The notes: generated by a model not told the origin, from the letters alone. DNA of 64,000 nt from Lepiota brunneoincarnata (GCA_023014365.1 JAEBUN010000010.1:1178001-1242000); one strand, 5' to 3'; shown: positions 34,689-47,700, counted from the stretch's first letter. Numbers and translations are program-made.

Positions 34689-35222
34689 GGTAGTCAACCT
34701 ACAGTGTATCGAGTGAGTGGGGCCAGCAAATGCATACACTGTATCGAGTGAATGGGAGCCAGCAGGCCTGCTGGCTTTGCTACCTCACCATAAATATTCA
34801 TGCCTGGGTCTTATCCCATGGTCAAAGAGGTCCTAAGAGGTCAGGATCATGGGTACTAGAAATTCCGGGTTAGGGAGTGGAAAGCAGCAATCTGGGAGGG
34901 GTGGGCTGGCACAACCTAGATATAACCATCCTTCCATATTAGAATGTATGTGGCAAAGTGACAAGTATGATACATTTGCAAATGCCGGAAATATTGACAA
35001 ATTGAATGCTGGATGTGATACAGGTGCTGGACAATGGGGTGGAACCAGTGGCATGGGTACTACAATGGTCCATATGACAGCACACCACCAACCATACATT
35101 CTGCAAGCCATAGCTTGTGCCAAGGCCAGCTGGTGGTTGGCCGGCATCGGTTCAAGAATTGCTGGGATGTAAGTTGGCAAAATGTCAATGGCAAAAGCCA
35201 ATGCAATGGACCAGGCAGGAGG
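34689..35222 (+). repeat. KDZ element left terminal inverted repeat
   Basis: Begins around TAGTCAACCTACAGTGTATC and includes a short palindrome near 34762-34775 (GCCAGCAGGCCTGCTGGC). It matches the reverse complement of 49179-49715 with scattered, mostly transition, differences. Confidence 0.88.
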
Positions 35223-35570
35223 CCATGCAGCATTTAAAAAATACAGGGGACCACGAATACCATGCATTTGGTTTATTTATTATACATAAAAAATGAACTA
35301 GAGGTATTTATGCATAGTCATCAGGGTTGCAAAATGTCTGAAAGTCCTCGGCAGTATAGGCGGCAGAGCATGATGTACCTTGATTAGCTGCTTCCCCTGA
35401 TGAAAGAAGTTGGGCTGAGCTGGGGGGGCAGAGAGGCAGGCAAAGTGCTTGGAAAGCAAGGACAGGGGAGAGAGAAGGGGAGGAGGATGTGTCTGATTCA
35501 TCAAAGATTTCCCCACCTGAACTATGATTGTCATCTGAGTGGGGAGGAAATTCATAAGTTTCAGTAGGGT

Positions 35571-37894
35571 TCAGGTGCCAGCTGACTCACATGTGGTAAC
35601 ATTGTGAAGGGCAGTGGTGGCATCGGCGAGGACACCAGAATCGAGGCTGCTGCCACTTGCGACTGATTGAGGAGATTCTGCAAGGATGTTGTGGCCCTGG
35701 TTGCCTGCTGCCAGGGGATTATTGGATGCAGATAATGAGAGGGTTGCCATGTCCATGGCAACATTGAGGGCATAAACAGTGTTGGCAAGGGTGGTGGAGG
35801 TCACACTGTTACTACTTGAACTGGGAGTTTGGGAGTGAGGATTGGTGAGAGCAAGGCTGCCGTGATTGAATACATTCAAGAGACCAAGGGAGGCATCATG
35901 CAGGCAATGAGCAGCATCTGTAAGAATGGCAGAGCTTAAGCTCCAGCCAATTGAAGAAGAAGAGGTTGAGGAGTGGGGGCCAGTCATTGACATGACGTCT
36001 TCAGCTGCTATAGCCAATAGCATGGCAGCAGCATTATCGAGGGCATAAGTGGCATTTGCAAGAATGTCAGAGTCCAGGCTCCAGCCACTTGAGCCTGACC
36101 TGAGGCGATGATGTGCAAATGAGCCAGCTGTGGCAGACCTGGCTTCAGGCAAGATGGGAGTTGGCGAGGGAGCATCAAGATGGAGCACTAATGCAGCTGC
36201 AGAAAGAAGACTATCATCAGATGAGTTGGCTGAGGACAAAGAAAGAGTCCTAAACTGTGTGTCAGGGGCATTGCAGGGAATGGGTAGTCTCAGTGAGTGT
36301 TGGAGTGCACTGGTGGTGTCCATGCAGTGAATCACAGGGGATGGAGAGGGTGGCAATGGTTGGATGGGAAAGGGAGCATCTGAGGCTCCTTCTTGTGGTA
36401 CAGGAAGGGTAGGTTCGGCAACGACATTGCCGGCAGCGGCATGCTCAGCAACAACATCGCTGGCAGGCCAAGTGCTCAGCAACAAGCAAGTGAATACAGC
36501 AGATGGTGATGGGCCCAATGCAAAAGATGATGATGGTGAATGGGGTGCGTGAGTGTCTGCCTGATGCACACAGGAAAGGGGGAAGGCCTGAAAGTGTGCT
36601 GGTATATCATCAGAATGTAACTCAGTCTGGCTGGGTTGATTTGACAGGATAGAAGATGGTTGCCATGTACCTGAGCCTGGGAAAGAAGGTGTTATGGAAT
36701 CCTCTCCTTGGAAATGACCTTGCCAGAGGGAACAATCATACCCAGAGTGAGGGACCTTGTAATTATTGTCAGCAGCACGGTGCATCTGCCAGATATCATT
36801 GTTATCAAGATCCACTCCCCACATCCATTTGAGTGATAGTTCACTCTGAAGCCACTGGTGCTCAGTGCTTGAATGTTTCCTGAATTGTTCAGCCAATTCA
36901 GAATTTGTTGGGGCCTTGATTTGAGAAGGCATTGGCTTCGGCGTCACTGGTGCCAAAGTATTCTGGGTTTTGCGCTGTTGAGGTTGTGATGTGGCCACCA
37001 TCATTGCCGAAGCTCCAGCCTTTATGCTTGAGGTGCTGGTGGCTAGTGTCACAGCTGGCAAGCTGCCTTGTGCATTGCTGTCAGCTGAACCTGATTGATA
37101 CCCAAGTGATGGGACTTCCATTTCCTTTAGAGTGGCCTGCTCATGAAGCTGATAAAATGCAGAGGCTTGCCACATTACAAGGAGCCATTCATTCTCGGCA
37201 GAAGCCTTAGCAGTCTGTATCTTTATTCAGAGGCTATGTAATTGATGGAGCGCATCCATGGCAGCACCATGGTACATTTTGCATCTGGGGCACCCTTTGT
37301 CAAGGTGGGGTTTGGGTGCAAATGGGCACTTATCCGAGGTGGAATAGGAGGAGGCCACAGCATAGCTCAACTGCATCACTTTGTAATGATGCTCCAGGCA
37401 TTCAGTCACATTTGTAACATTAATAAAATTGTCCTCGCTTGGCACTGTGTTACGTTCCCACCAATTGGCAATGTAGCTTGGGGCAGTGCCAGTTGGGTGG
37501 CTTGGATGATTTCCAGCATTGAGGGAGAGAAGCATAGCCAGATCTAGCACATTTTCTGTGTGTGGGTCTAGGTGGTGCCAGGCCAGGTATTGTGTAACTG
37601 GTGGCACATTCAGCAATTGGCCACTTGCCATGGCCAAGCCGATGGCAATCATCGAGAAATGCTAACATCACATCAAATGGCAACAATCGGAATGAGCTGA
37701 GAAAATGTCAATCATCACACACATACCAGTTCTTTTTCTATGCCTTCGGTAATCCATGCTTCCTTCTCACCAGTGGAATTTTGGATGGCAAGTAATATTG
37801 CACAGAGCCACAAGTCACAATAGGATACGATCTCTTGTGATGATGGGACAGAGTCAGATTCATTGCTTGGGGCGCGTGAAGAAGTTTGCTGCAT
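35571..37894 (-). CDS. KDZ cargo gene with repeated Ala/Ser modules, unknown function
   Basis: Exon 1, 37894-37727, from ATG ('MQQTSSRAPSNESDSV') to '...EGIEKEL'. Intron 37726-37662 (65 nt, GTATGT..GTTAG). Exon 2, 37661-35571, in phase, with a single TGA near 37227-37229 consistent with CGA. About 750 codons in all. The N-terminal half has two small Cys/His pairs ('KCPFAPKPHLDKGCPRCKMY'). The C-terminal third has four imperfect repeats: 'SLDSDILANATYALDNA', 'SLSSAILTDAAHCLHDA', 'SVTSTTLANTVYALNVA' and 'SLDSGVLADATTALHNV'. The middle is Ser/Pro rich and low in complexity. It lies downstream of the transposase on the same strand. I do not recognise the family. Confidence 0.6.
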
Positions 37895-38022
37895 TGTGTG
37901 GTTGAAAAATTTGGCAAAGGTCAAGATCACTTTGTTGATAAGAGAAAGATCAATCGGTCATGTGATGAATCATAATCTGTATATATATATCTATTCAGTA
38001 GCTGTAATAAGTATCCCAAACA

Positions 38023-41000
38023 TCATTGCATGGGATGATCGGCAATGTCTAGCACCTGACTAAATGAAGAATTGGCATGAGCCACCATTTTGCCCCACAT
38101 TTGCCACTTTTCAGGCTGCATATGCTGCCAGACTGGCAGGTTTGGCATCACTGCTATCCCGTTCAATCCACATGTTCTGCAGATGAAGGAAGTACCTGAC
38201 TGTCCACTGCATTTCATATTGAACCATAATAAATTCTTCCTCCCACTGTTGCTTCTGTGCCTGTGCATGAAGCCAATGTACCCATTGGACTGGGAAGGTG
38301 TGTCAGCATTCTGCTCTAGGGAATGACCAGGTTGTGTGGGGAGAGTTATGGACTTACATTCCTTTAGTGCATCAGGTGAAGACTTATTGTCTCTGGCAAA
38401 GTGAGATTGCCATATTGTCATATCCATGCCAACTCAGAGTCTAATCACTTAAACTTCGGCTTCTCGATTCCACGTGTGCTCCACACAACAACCCTCTGCC
38501 CTCCGACTCGGCCCCGACTTGCTCCGACCGCAACCCACTGCCCCGATCACGCGACCACCTCCACACATGCCGTGGTCACCTGACCCTCGGTGTCTCTAGT
38601 TCCAGTCTCCATTTCCCGTCCGTAGTCAGGATACGTTATCAGTCTCCATACCTGTACCGGTTTCCATTCCATTCGTAATCTGTTTGTAATCCGTTGTAAC
38701 TATATTGGCCTCCGCTTCGCTCCGCACGTAATCAGTATGAGTCATAGTTTGTAAGGCCAGTAGTATATATACTGTAGGTACTTGGCTTGTACTCCTCAGT
38801 CTGATAATCAAATCGAGCAGCGGACCAGCTCCCTGTTCTCTATCCTCTCCTCTCTTCTGCCTCGCTCCGCTTCGGCCCCGACTTCCTGAAATACGGACTA
38901 GGACAGTAGGAGGGCACAGCACATACACTGAGGCCGCAAGTCCAACCCCCCGCCCAACGTACTCCGCCTCGGTCCCAAAGTCTACGTACTGACTTCGCCC
39001 TGTCCCCCGGTTACCTCATATCAAGGTTACCACCCTGAACCTCCGCCTTGGTCCCGACCCGCACCGGCTCTAACACATATCCATGAAAGGCGGACCACAG
39101 TTGATCCCAGCTCATTTGTGTGTTAAGTAGGGCAGTGCTGCACTGTACATCAGCTCTGGCCAATGGCTGAAACCAGGCCAACACCAAGGCATTGGCACAC
39201 AAGTGAATCATTGCTGCCCAGCACTTTGAATATACACGGCAATGAAATGCGATTCAATTATTGAGCGCAATGATGGCTGTGCAACTTCGCAGTTGAATTG
39301 GCTTGCGGCTGGCCACCCGTAATATGTGGGAGTATTGAAATGACTTTTTGGCAATTGTGGTGTGAAGGCTTTCCAGATGATGCAGGGTTTGGGATTGGCA
39401 CAGGGATAATTCCACAGAACATAGTTTTGCATTAGGGGATTCAAATGTGGATGGCATGCTAATAGGCTGCCTTTCCAGTGGGGTGCCATTTGCTGATGAG
39501 TCAGGTGCATTGGGGTTTGCCGGCTGTGCAGCGACACTATCAGCATCATCATCCAAGGCATCAAATACATCCCAGACATCAATGTCATTGGCAGGAATCA
39601 TACTGCCTTGTGTTATACCCAGATGCTGTTGCCTTGTCACAAGCCTGGCAAACTCATCTGTCAATGCCTGTTGCAGTCGTTTTGCAAGGTCCTCCTGAGC
39701 CGGGTTCATTGGCCCTTGGAGGGTCCCTCTAAGCTCAACTCTGCCATGTGTGTTAGCAGTTATTTTCTTTGCAACATAAATAATGTGAGAAATACAAACT
39801 GGTGTTCTTCAGCATCAATTGCTGACTGGATCCACTCCTCTGTTGGGGTGTATTCTGCTGCTGGGGGTAGAGATCCCTGGCCTCCATTGCCATCTTGTGC
39901 AGCCAAGATATCCATTGTTTTCAGCAAGGCCTCGGCATGCAGAATTGCCGCTGTCCATTGCTCTACATCCTGATTGCATATACCTTTGCTCAATGAACTG
40001 AAATATTCTGTTGTGTCCTTCACCATTGCGTTCACCTGGATATATCATGCACATAATGCCGTTGCTATTCAACAGAGGCTTAGGGCTTGCATGGCATCAG
40101 CAGACTGGCAAGGTAGACTTACAAATGTTCAGCATTTTCTTGTGGTTTGAATCACTGACATGATTGTCAAGTGTCTCGGCATGGTTTGCCAAGGTTGCCG
40201 TATGAACAGTTGGTGAATTGGAATTTAAGGATGACCATAAAGATTCTAGAATTTCACCGGCCACTACACTGCTGCCAGGGATGAAGGACAGTGCATACCA
40301 GAAAAAGCACTCCTGTCTATGGCCATGCACATGAAAGAGACCAATGGCTCAGTCAATGACCAGATCATTTGGGAGATGATGGCCAATTCTTTTTTGGAGA
40401 TGGACCGAATATTGGCAGGCAATGTCATAAATCAACATGGCACCTTGCTCTGGATCAAGGTGGGTTGTTTCCAGAGATTGCAAAAAGACCCAGTCTATGT
40501 TCTTTTGCTGCTCCCCCTTGAACAAGTCAGCAATTGCATTTGGTGCAAAGCATCCATGCCAAGCACAAGCTATGGCTACTATGCCAGTAACATCACAGGC
40601 TTTGGAACCAGCCATTGCAAGTTCGATCGCATGAAAGCGGTTCTCACATGGTGCCTTCTGTATTCAGATCATGAATAAATGTTTTTGAGGATATGGAAGT
40701 ACTGCCGGTGAATGTACTGTGGACATCTCAATTGCATCTCGGAGGAAGCTGTGATACTGCACACATGTGGCAAACATGCCACCTCCTTCAGCCAGCCAAA
40801 TATCAGAAGTGCCATGGGTTTGCTGAATGTGGTCTGCCTTGAAATTGCCGTCGGCAACAAAGAAATGCCAGTAAGCCCACCTCCAGACTGCAATCAATAT
40901 GACATGCAGGACAAAATAGACAAATCTTGACTAACCTGTTTGAATCTTCTTTCCAATTGGGAGGCAGATTAATGCCAGGCTGGGGGCATGCTGGACAAAA

Positions 41001-42479
41001 GTTTACAAGCGATCTGGCACTTGTTGGACCTCCTTTTGATGAACTCTGCCCATAGCCTGCCCACTTTCCCTTTTTTAACCAGTGCCACAACTGTGCCATT
41101 TGCAGCAGTTCCTGATACAAGTTCAGCACTTTGCCAGGTGCCATGGGGGCAGTAAGCTGGTGAAGCTTCTGGAAGTATTGATATGCTGAGGCCTTGCATT
41201 CCAAATTCTCAAGTCTACAATCATCAAGAACATCTGCCATGAACACAGTGCAGTATTGTGTGAATGTGGCCGGCACTAGATGGCAATACATCAAATCAGC
41301 AATAGTGTCCTCTCTCCTCCAGCAGGCACAAGTCACCAAGGCATTATGGTGTATTCCATTTGTGTGTATAAGCTGCACATATTGATTGCCGAGTGCATCA
41401 GTTTGGGGGACAAAGTCCTGTTTGCTTTGAGCTGGGTCCTGCAGCTTTCTGGAAAACTCCCCCATTTGCATTTCATCCATTCCCATTGTGGCCTCATCAG
41501 CAACACCACCTTCATCTGAGCCACATAACCCTTCCTCATTTTCAGGATCGGCCTGGGTATTGCTGAGCGGAAAAGTATTACAGTCTAGCTTGGCATTATG
41601 AGCCAGAGGCCAACTGTTGGACAGGACAGCATTTCTGCTCGCTGTTCCCACACACAATGTTTCTTGCTCAGCATGATCCTTCAGCTCCTGACCCACCTCA
41701 AGCATGTCTATGTGATTTTTCAGTATAGGACACAGGTCTCCTCCACCATTGTTGTGCGGCACCATCATATATGTTCCAACCTCCCACACACTAGCCAAGG
41801 CAAAGAACTGCCCAGTCCGCTGCTCCAGCCTGTGCAGAGGAATGCCAAAATGGGAGTGCCTCATGCACATTTGGCAAAGCACCTTGGCTCCGAAACAATC
41901 TCAGCATCGCCAAATTGCTTGTTGCTCCTCAGTGCAGTTGCAACACTTGCCATTGCTAGGCAATGCTTTGCGGGCAAGGAGTGCCGCCATTAGACCATCG
42001 GCATGTTTGACAAACTCTTCCATCCAGTGTTGTTGCTGCAGGGGTTAGACTTCCTCCTTCTCATGATGATTGTAAGCAAATCGACTTACTTTATTCGGCC
42101 TCAGTTCGTTCTTCTCTTCAATATCAAACTCATCACCGTTATCACAGCACAGAAACCCGCCATCCATTGTTACATCATCATCATCATCATCATCCCTCCC
42201 ACATTCGGAACCCAAGTCATCTACTATTCCTCATGTGGCTGTCTCAGCCAAGAGTGGAACTTCATTTCCTTGCTGATCCTTTCCTGTTTGTTTTGCGCCC
42301 GACCCAGACTGGAGTGGGACCTTAATTTTAGTTGCCACCAGTCCATGCAGTGTCTCCACAGTTATTTCTTTGTATGTCCAAAATTCAGCCATTTCATCAG
42401 CAGCCCGAATGACCCATCCATCTTGTTTCCCTTGCTTGCGTTTCTGCGATGTTTTCTGAGGCACAACCAGGTAATCCAT
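38023..42479 (-). pseudogene. KDZ transposase with N-terminal CxC2-like zinc-binding region (broken by solo LTR and stops)
   Basis: It starts at ATG 42479. The N-terminal part includes an acidic stretch (GATGATGAT codons near 42175-42195) and the Cys cluster 'CCNCTEEQQAIWRCRDC' then 'CQMCMRHSHFGIPLHRLE'. The central part (41882-40930) has 'ACWRREDTIADLMYCHL' and 'NFCPACPQPGINLP'. After an intron ending near 40910, the DDE-type core reads 'FVADGNFKADHIQQ', 'GIVAIACAWHGCF', 'GAMLIYDIACQYSVHL', then 'GEILESLWSSLNS'. Catalytic acidic residues are visible in D-G-N-F, Y-D-I-A-C-Q and G-E. TGA stops occur near 40664 and 40330, both where arginine is expected. A short intron (GTAAGT..GCAAG, 37 nt) fits near 40120-40085. 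The C-terminal part is interrupted by the solo LTR at 38416-39075 and resumes to a stop at 38023. It would catalyse excision and insertion of the element; this copy is dead. Confidence 0.82.
38416..39075 (+). repeat. solo LTR of Ty3-A with perfect 5-bp target duplication
   Basis: 660 bp, TGTCATATCC...CTCTAACA, flanked on both sides by CATAT (38411-38415 and 39076-39080). It interrupts the transposase coding region. It is much richer in CpG than the other Ty3-A LTRs, so it is probably the youngest copy in the window. It arose by recombination between the two LTRs of a full insertion. Confidence 0.95.
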
Positions 42480-42540
42480 GGGATCTGAAGAAGGCAATCT
42501 TGTTGGTATTGGGCAAAGGTGAGTGCACGTGTGCTCAGCA

Positions 42541-44573
42541 TGGCAGTAAAAATCAACTTTGGTCCCTCGTGGCCTTTGTTCTTACTGTATCCAATCACCA
42601 TGCAGACTGTCAAGAAAGCAAGGAAGCCCAGAGCTGACTGCCAATATCCCCCTGCAGAACAGGGAGTCATTCAAAAATACAAAGAGAATTACTGCAAGCA
42701 AACTACGCTGGAATAGTGAGGGATTATTTTCAAATCACAAATTCTTCCCGATATCTTCAACTACTGGATGCATAATGGAGAGATCCCATTGGCAGAGGAT
42801 GAGATGGAAAAGCGTGTCAAGGTATGCAGTAATGGAATACCTTTCTGGTGAATGGTTCTGAAGATATTTAACCAGGCATTGGGGAAGTGGCTTGCAAACA
42901 ATTGGTGTCCTTATGCCTCCAACAGAACAATAAAACCTGGGATCACAATGAACTGAAATCAAGCTGTCTGGAAGACATGGAAGGCAGCAGTTGAAGACGA
43001 GATGAAAGCAATCTTGAATGTCAATGAACTCAGACCGGGATCAAAGGAATACTTTCAAACTTGTACCAAGGTGGCCAAGCATGTGTATGAACACATGGAC
43101 AAATCAGAAAAGGGGGCAATCACAGCATATGTCATGTCATACAAGACCAACGGCAATGAGCCTGAGATAAGAAGACAGTACGTACTAGAAATTACTGTTC
43201 AAGGACCTCAACTTATGAATATCTAGGATTGCAACTGCGCAAGCACAACGGCATATGAAGGAATGGTCAAGGAAATGCTGGTTGGAGACGGGAGTTGTCA
43301 TTATGACATTTTTTGGATTTCCGGACACAGATGGATGGATGATGATAGGTGTGTGAGTGGCCAACATATGTCAGAAATCCTATGGATGATCAGAGAAACT
43401 GTTTTCAGTTTTGATGAGATGGCATTAACTATGGGTGTTGTGGCAGAGACATTTGTGAAGGCATACAAGGGCCCTGTGGAAAAGATGCAAAATGAGTTTG
43501 CCTCATATATTGGGGTGCTGCATCAGCAAAAGGACCAATTACCACAGTTACTAAGGACTGTGGCAAGCACAGCAATCCCATGATTCAAACTGACTGGGAG
43601 GGGATTTCCCATCATACCATTAACAACTATCACAATCAATGAATTGAAGAAGCATGTGCTTGAGGAGATGATGTGGACTTATCTCACAACCCACTACAGG
43701 ATGTTTTTCATTCCTTGCTCAAATGCCAGAAAACTTATGGAGACTTGTAGAATTGGCCTTGGCACAGAGGGCAAGGCATGTGCCATTCAAAATGCTGGAG
43801 ACATATTGGCTGAAGTTGGTACAACATAAATTTATCCCTCAGAACTTCAAAATATGTGACCCATGGAATATGCAAAAGCTTCAAATTCAGCAGTTTTTTG
43901 AACATATCATTGGATGGCAAATGATGCATGGTGCTGAAGCTGTGTTCTGGTTCCAGGCCTATTACCAAAATGGAGAATTTCATGCTGCAAATTATCCAGG
44001 GACTATGAGCTCATTACCGGCCATTACGAGGAATGTTGAGTCAAGGCAATACGAATGACAAAATGCAGCAAAGGCTGAGTCCACTGACCCAGTAACTGGC
44101 AATTGGCCTATACAGGAGCTTTCAGCAGATGGACACCAGCTTACAAATCCGGATGGAAATTGCAGCCTTACATCAGGCTGGCATCAATCAGCAGACAACA
44201 TAGATTTCAGCATGGTCATTGTCAATCAGCCTTCAATGAATACATTGATTGCAAATGGCTTCTCACCAATCATTCCCTCAAATGGTCCCAGTAATGGTGA
44301 ACCAACATATGCCATGCCAGTATTGTCGATACTTCAGCATGTGCCGCATTTGCAGTCACAGTGTACCCTGCCTGGGCTTCCTCAAAGTCACCTGGCGAGA
44401 GTCCCGGCAGGTCCAGGGTACCAGCCATTACTGGCCATTGACCCCACTTTGATGCTGCCTGTTGAAATTGATCCAGGTATGTTCACCACTGCATACCCAG
44501 AATACCTACTAACAATATACCATATCTATAGCTTCAATGCAGCAGCAGCACTCCCAGGAGCAACAATGCAATA
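42541..44573 (+). pseudogene. KDZ partner gene, divergent from the transposase
   Basis: It starts close to the transposase start, on the other strand, so the two probably share a promoter of about 60 bp. The first exon contains 'KKARKPRADCQYPPAEQG' and 'QKYKENY'. After about 42720 the coding text continues in pieces: 'WKAAVEDEMKAILNVNELRP' (about 42960-43035), 'EKGAITAYVMSYKTNGNEPE', 'FWISGHRWMDDDRCVSGQ', 'LWRLVELALAQRARHVPF', and a Pro/Gln-rich C-terminus to 44573. Stops and frame changes separate the pieces. The opening (basic K-K-x-R-K-P-R-A followed by a short helix) resembles a hypothetical protein common in agaricomycete genomes. No enzymatic domain was recognised. It may regulate or assist transposition, but that is only inferred from position. 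Confidence 0.5.
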
Positions 44574-44922
44574 AGTGATGTAATGGGGAGGATATATCAG
44601 TTGTAAAGTAACTTGGCTAGCTGGCAACTGAGGGAAGACAAAGCAATATATTTGGAAAATCAAGTCCAAAAAAACAAAAATCCCAAGAAAGATACACAAT
44701 AATAGCTGATAAATACAATGTGATAGCTAGATCTCAAGATCTAGCTTTTTGTTGCACCCAGTCATCATTGCTGCCTGATGCCTTGTGTTTTTTGAGATGC
44801 GGGGTATCTACACTTGTGTCCAATGATGGCACCAGTGAGCTACTTAAGCATGGACTGTGTCTCGGGGGTTGGAGGGATGCTGGGGAATTGGCCAAATTGA
44901 TATGTCCATGATCACGGTCAGC

Positions 44923-47700
44923 TTATGACTGTGAGCAAGTCTGAGGACATGAGAGAGTGCCAGTATGTGGCTCCAACAGTGTGGCTTGATGGATGATAAT
45001 ATCCTCTTGGGAATGTGCCAGGGTAGGGGCAATTAATTGCACCCCTGGGGTCATGGCACTGGGAACAGGAGGGGGAAGAGAGACATCAGCACTGGATGGG
45101 TGGCTGGCAAGCGGGAAATGTGATATGGTGGCATTGGGCGATGATGGTGCAGTGATGTTTGCTGGGAGGGGGGGGAGTGGTGGTGGAGACATGGTGGGTG
45201 GAACAGCCAAAGTTGCCACTGGTGCTGGGGATGAAGGACTTGCTGGTTGAAAGGCAGTTGCCAGTGTTGAGGACAATCTTGGCAAACTCCCAACAAAATT
45301 TGCTGGCATATTGTCATCTGTAGTGGCAATAGGGGATGCTGCCGAGGCAGACACTGGCGAGGCCAGCCCTAATGGTAGTAAGGCATCATTCATTGTTGGC
45401 TTCTCATTGGTGCATGGTATGTCAGATGGCAATGTCAAGAATATTGTGTGATCACCTAGCCTATTGGACTGGGTTGGGTCATGGAATTCAACTTGAGGTA
45501 CTGCCAGTGGCAGTATGGCCAATGCAGGTGGTGATTGGGATTGTGGCTGTGGCAAGGCCAGGGGTGAGGGGCATTGGTGTGCTGGCAAAGTTGTCACATG
45601 GTTGGTGGTGAGATCGATTGGTGAGAGTGAGTGTGGTGCGGCAGCTGGGGGATTAATGGCCAGAGGGTGCACAACTGGCATTGCACCTGATGGGCTGGCA
45701 TTGATATCCATCACCATGGCTGTGTTTCCACCTGTTTCCCCAGTGTAACTAGTGTCAGTAATACCAGTGCCACCCATGACACCTGTGACTAATGTTCCAA
45801 CCTGCTGGGACAGGCTCTCAACCAATTTCTCCAAGTTCCCAACCCAACTTTCTAAGTCCAGCAAGAGTGCTGGCATTCCGGCAACAATCTGGCTTTGGAT
45901 TTCATCCAGCCAAGTGCAAAAGCCCTTCATACTTTCCTCCATCATGAAAATCCGTGCAGCCTGGAAGAGTGCTTTGCCCTCGGCACAGCTAAAATGTTTG
46001 ATCAGCCACTGGTCAAAATAATCCAAGTGTTCTTGGACCCAACCCATGGCTTGAATAGACATTGTGAGTGAGTGAACATAAATTCCGCATGAGATTAGTA
46101 ATAGCTTACCCTCTTCATATCCCTCATTATCTTCCAGCCCCCACTGAAAATTTGGCATGGGGTGGCCAGTCACCAGGTGGTTGGCACCATTGCCATGGGG
46201 TGCCATGGCTTCAACCGGTGCCAAGGTACTTGCCTCCTCCATGGCCCTGGCCTTCCCCTTTGTGTTGGCCCTTGATGCCTGTGCTGCAGCCTTTGACAAT
46301 GCGACCTCGGCAGCCTGCTGACATGCCATGGCCTTTGTCTCATCCTCTGAATTTGTCCAATTCAATTGGTTGTCGTCATTGGTAGTGACATTGACCCATT
46401 TCGTGACCTCTTCTTCTTTGATTCCCCTTCACCATTTCAGAGGGCACCGTGGCAGTGGTGTTGGTACTTGCTTGTGATTAACCCCCCGCCTAACACCTGC
46501 ATAATTTATGCATTGGACCTTTTTGACCCTGCAGTGGCAACAGGCACCTCCACTGGCATCGACCTGACATGGAACCTTGCTTTGGACACATTGCCAGCAT
46601 GCTGTGTCAAATAGCTGGCCAGTTGGCTGTGGAATGCAATGGGGCTGGCTACCTTGTGGTACTGCCAGCCTATGTTGGGCCCATGGTGGCCTGTTTGATT
46701 GTTGTAGTCCATCCATTTCCATGTCTGTAATGGCCCAGCGGTGTGGCACAGCTCTGCATTTGCCTTTGTCATTTGATGGAAGGGGTGGCAGTGATTCTGA
46801 CGGCTTGTAGGAGTCAGATGTTGAGCTTGGTGTGTCAGCTGACAATACAGTAATTGGAGGTCTTGATGCTGCAGCCCAATGTGCTCGCCCCGCTGCTGAC
46901 GTTTCAGGTATTTCCAATCTTGGTGCTCTGACACGCCAGACTCGTCCAGCTGCCAAAGTTTCCAGAATGTCATCAGCAGGTGCGCTGGCTGGTGGCAGAG
47001 TGCATTGCGTTGCCTGCTCTTCACTGTGTGGGCTGGCGAAGTTGGTGCCTGGCTGTGCACTTGTTCCTGGTGCCAGCTTGATCGGTCCTGGAAATGTTGC
47101 TTGGTCAGAGTTTGCCTTCATGGCATCACCTTGGCCAGAGGTGGTCGTAGCTACTTGTCCCTGCAAATGTCCGCTGACTTGTCCCATCTGCTTTTTTCCA
47201 AGTGTGGCTAAGTAAATCCTGTGCAGCCAAGAAACAATTCATCGGCATGCACCATTTTATCAGCACTCTTCTTTGTGACCTTTTTGTCATATTTTTCAAG
47301 TGCATTTAGCTGATCTATATTAAATGTTGGATTGCTGCCTTGGCCATGCCAGGCAACAATGAATTTGAGGAGGAATCAATGTTTTTTGAAAGTGGCATGA
47401 ATTGCTGGCTTGTTACTTTTTGTATGTGCAAATGTCTTCTGCTGTATGTGGCTTGCCAATTGATGCAATATCATAATTCTAGCACAAACTACATACCATC
47501 TCTTCCAGGTATGTCTCCATCATTTCTGTGACCTGGCCATTATGCAGTGCCTGCTGGACATTGCTCTCATACTTTTCCAAGGCCAATGTGATCTCCTTTG
47601 TGGTGGGTGTAGTCATGTTAAAAATGGCTTTGATGACAAAGGTTTGATCACATGATGTGAATGTTCCGATAGGCTGAGGAATATGTGAGGGAAACAACAT
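44923..47700 (-). pseudogene. KDZ cargo gene: Zn2Cys6-like protein with Pro-rich C-terminus
   Basis: Exons: 47700-47497, 47438-46110, 46049-44923. Introns 47496-47439 (58 nt, GTATGT..CAGCAG) and 46109-46050 (60 nt, GTAAGC..TTCAAG) keep phase. Exon 1: 'EITLALEKYESNVQQALHNG'. Exon 2: 'AWHGQGSNPTFNIDQLNALE', a Ser/Pro region, then 'CWQCVQSKVPCQ' and 'CCHCRVKKVQC', giving CX2CX6C-X8-CX2CX6C, and an Ala-rich helix. Exon 3: 'MGWVQEHLDYFDQWLIKHF', a coil 'WVGNLEKLVESLSQQVGTL', then about 270 residues rich in Pro/Ala/Ser. In-frame stops near 47380 (TGA), 47216 (TAG) and 46429 (TGA) all fit C-to-T decay. Unlike the other three family members it has no intron inside the cysteine cluster. Confidence 0.68.
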
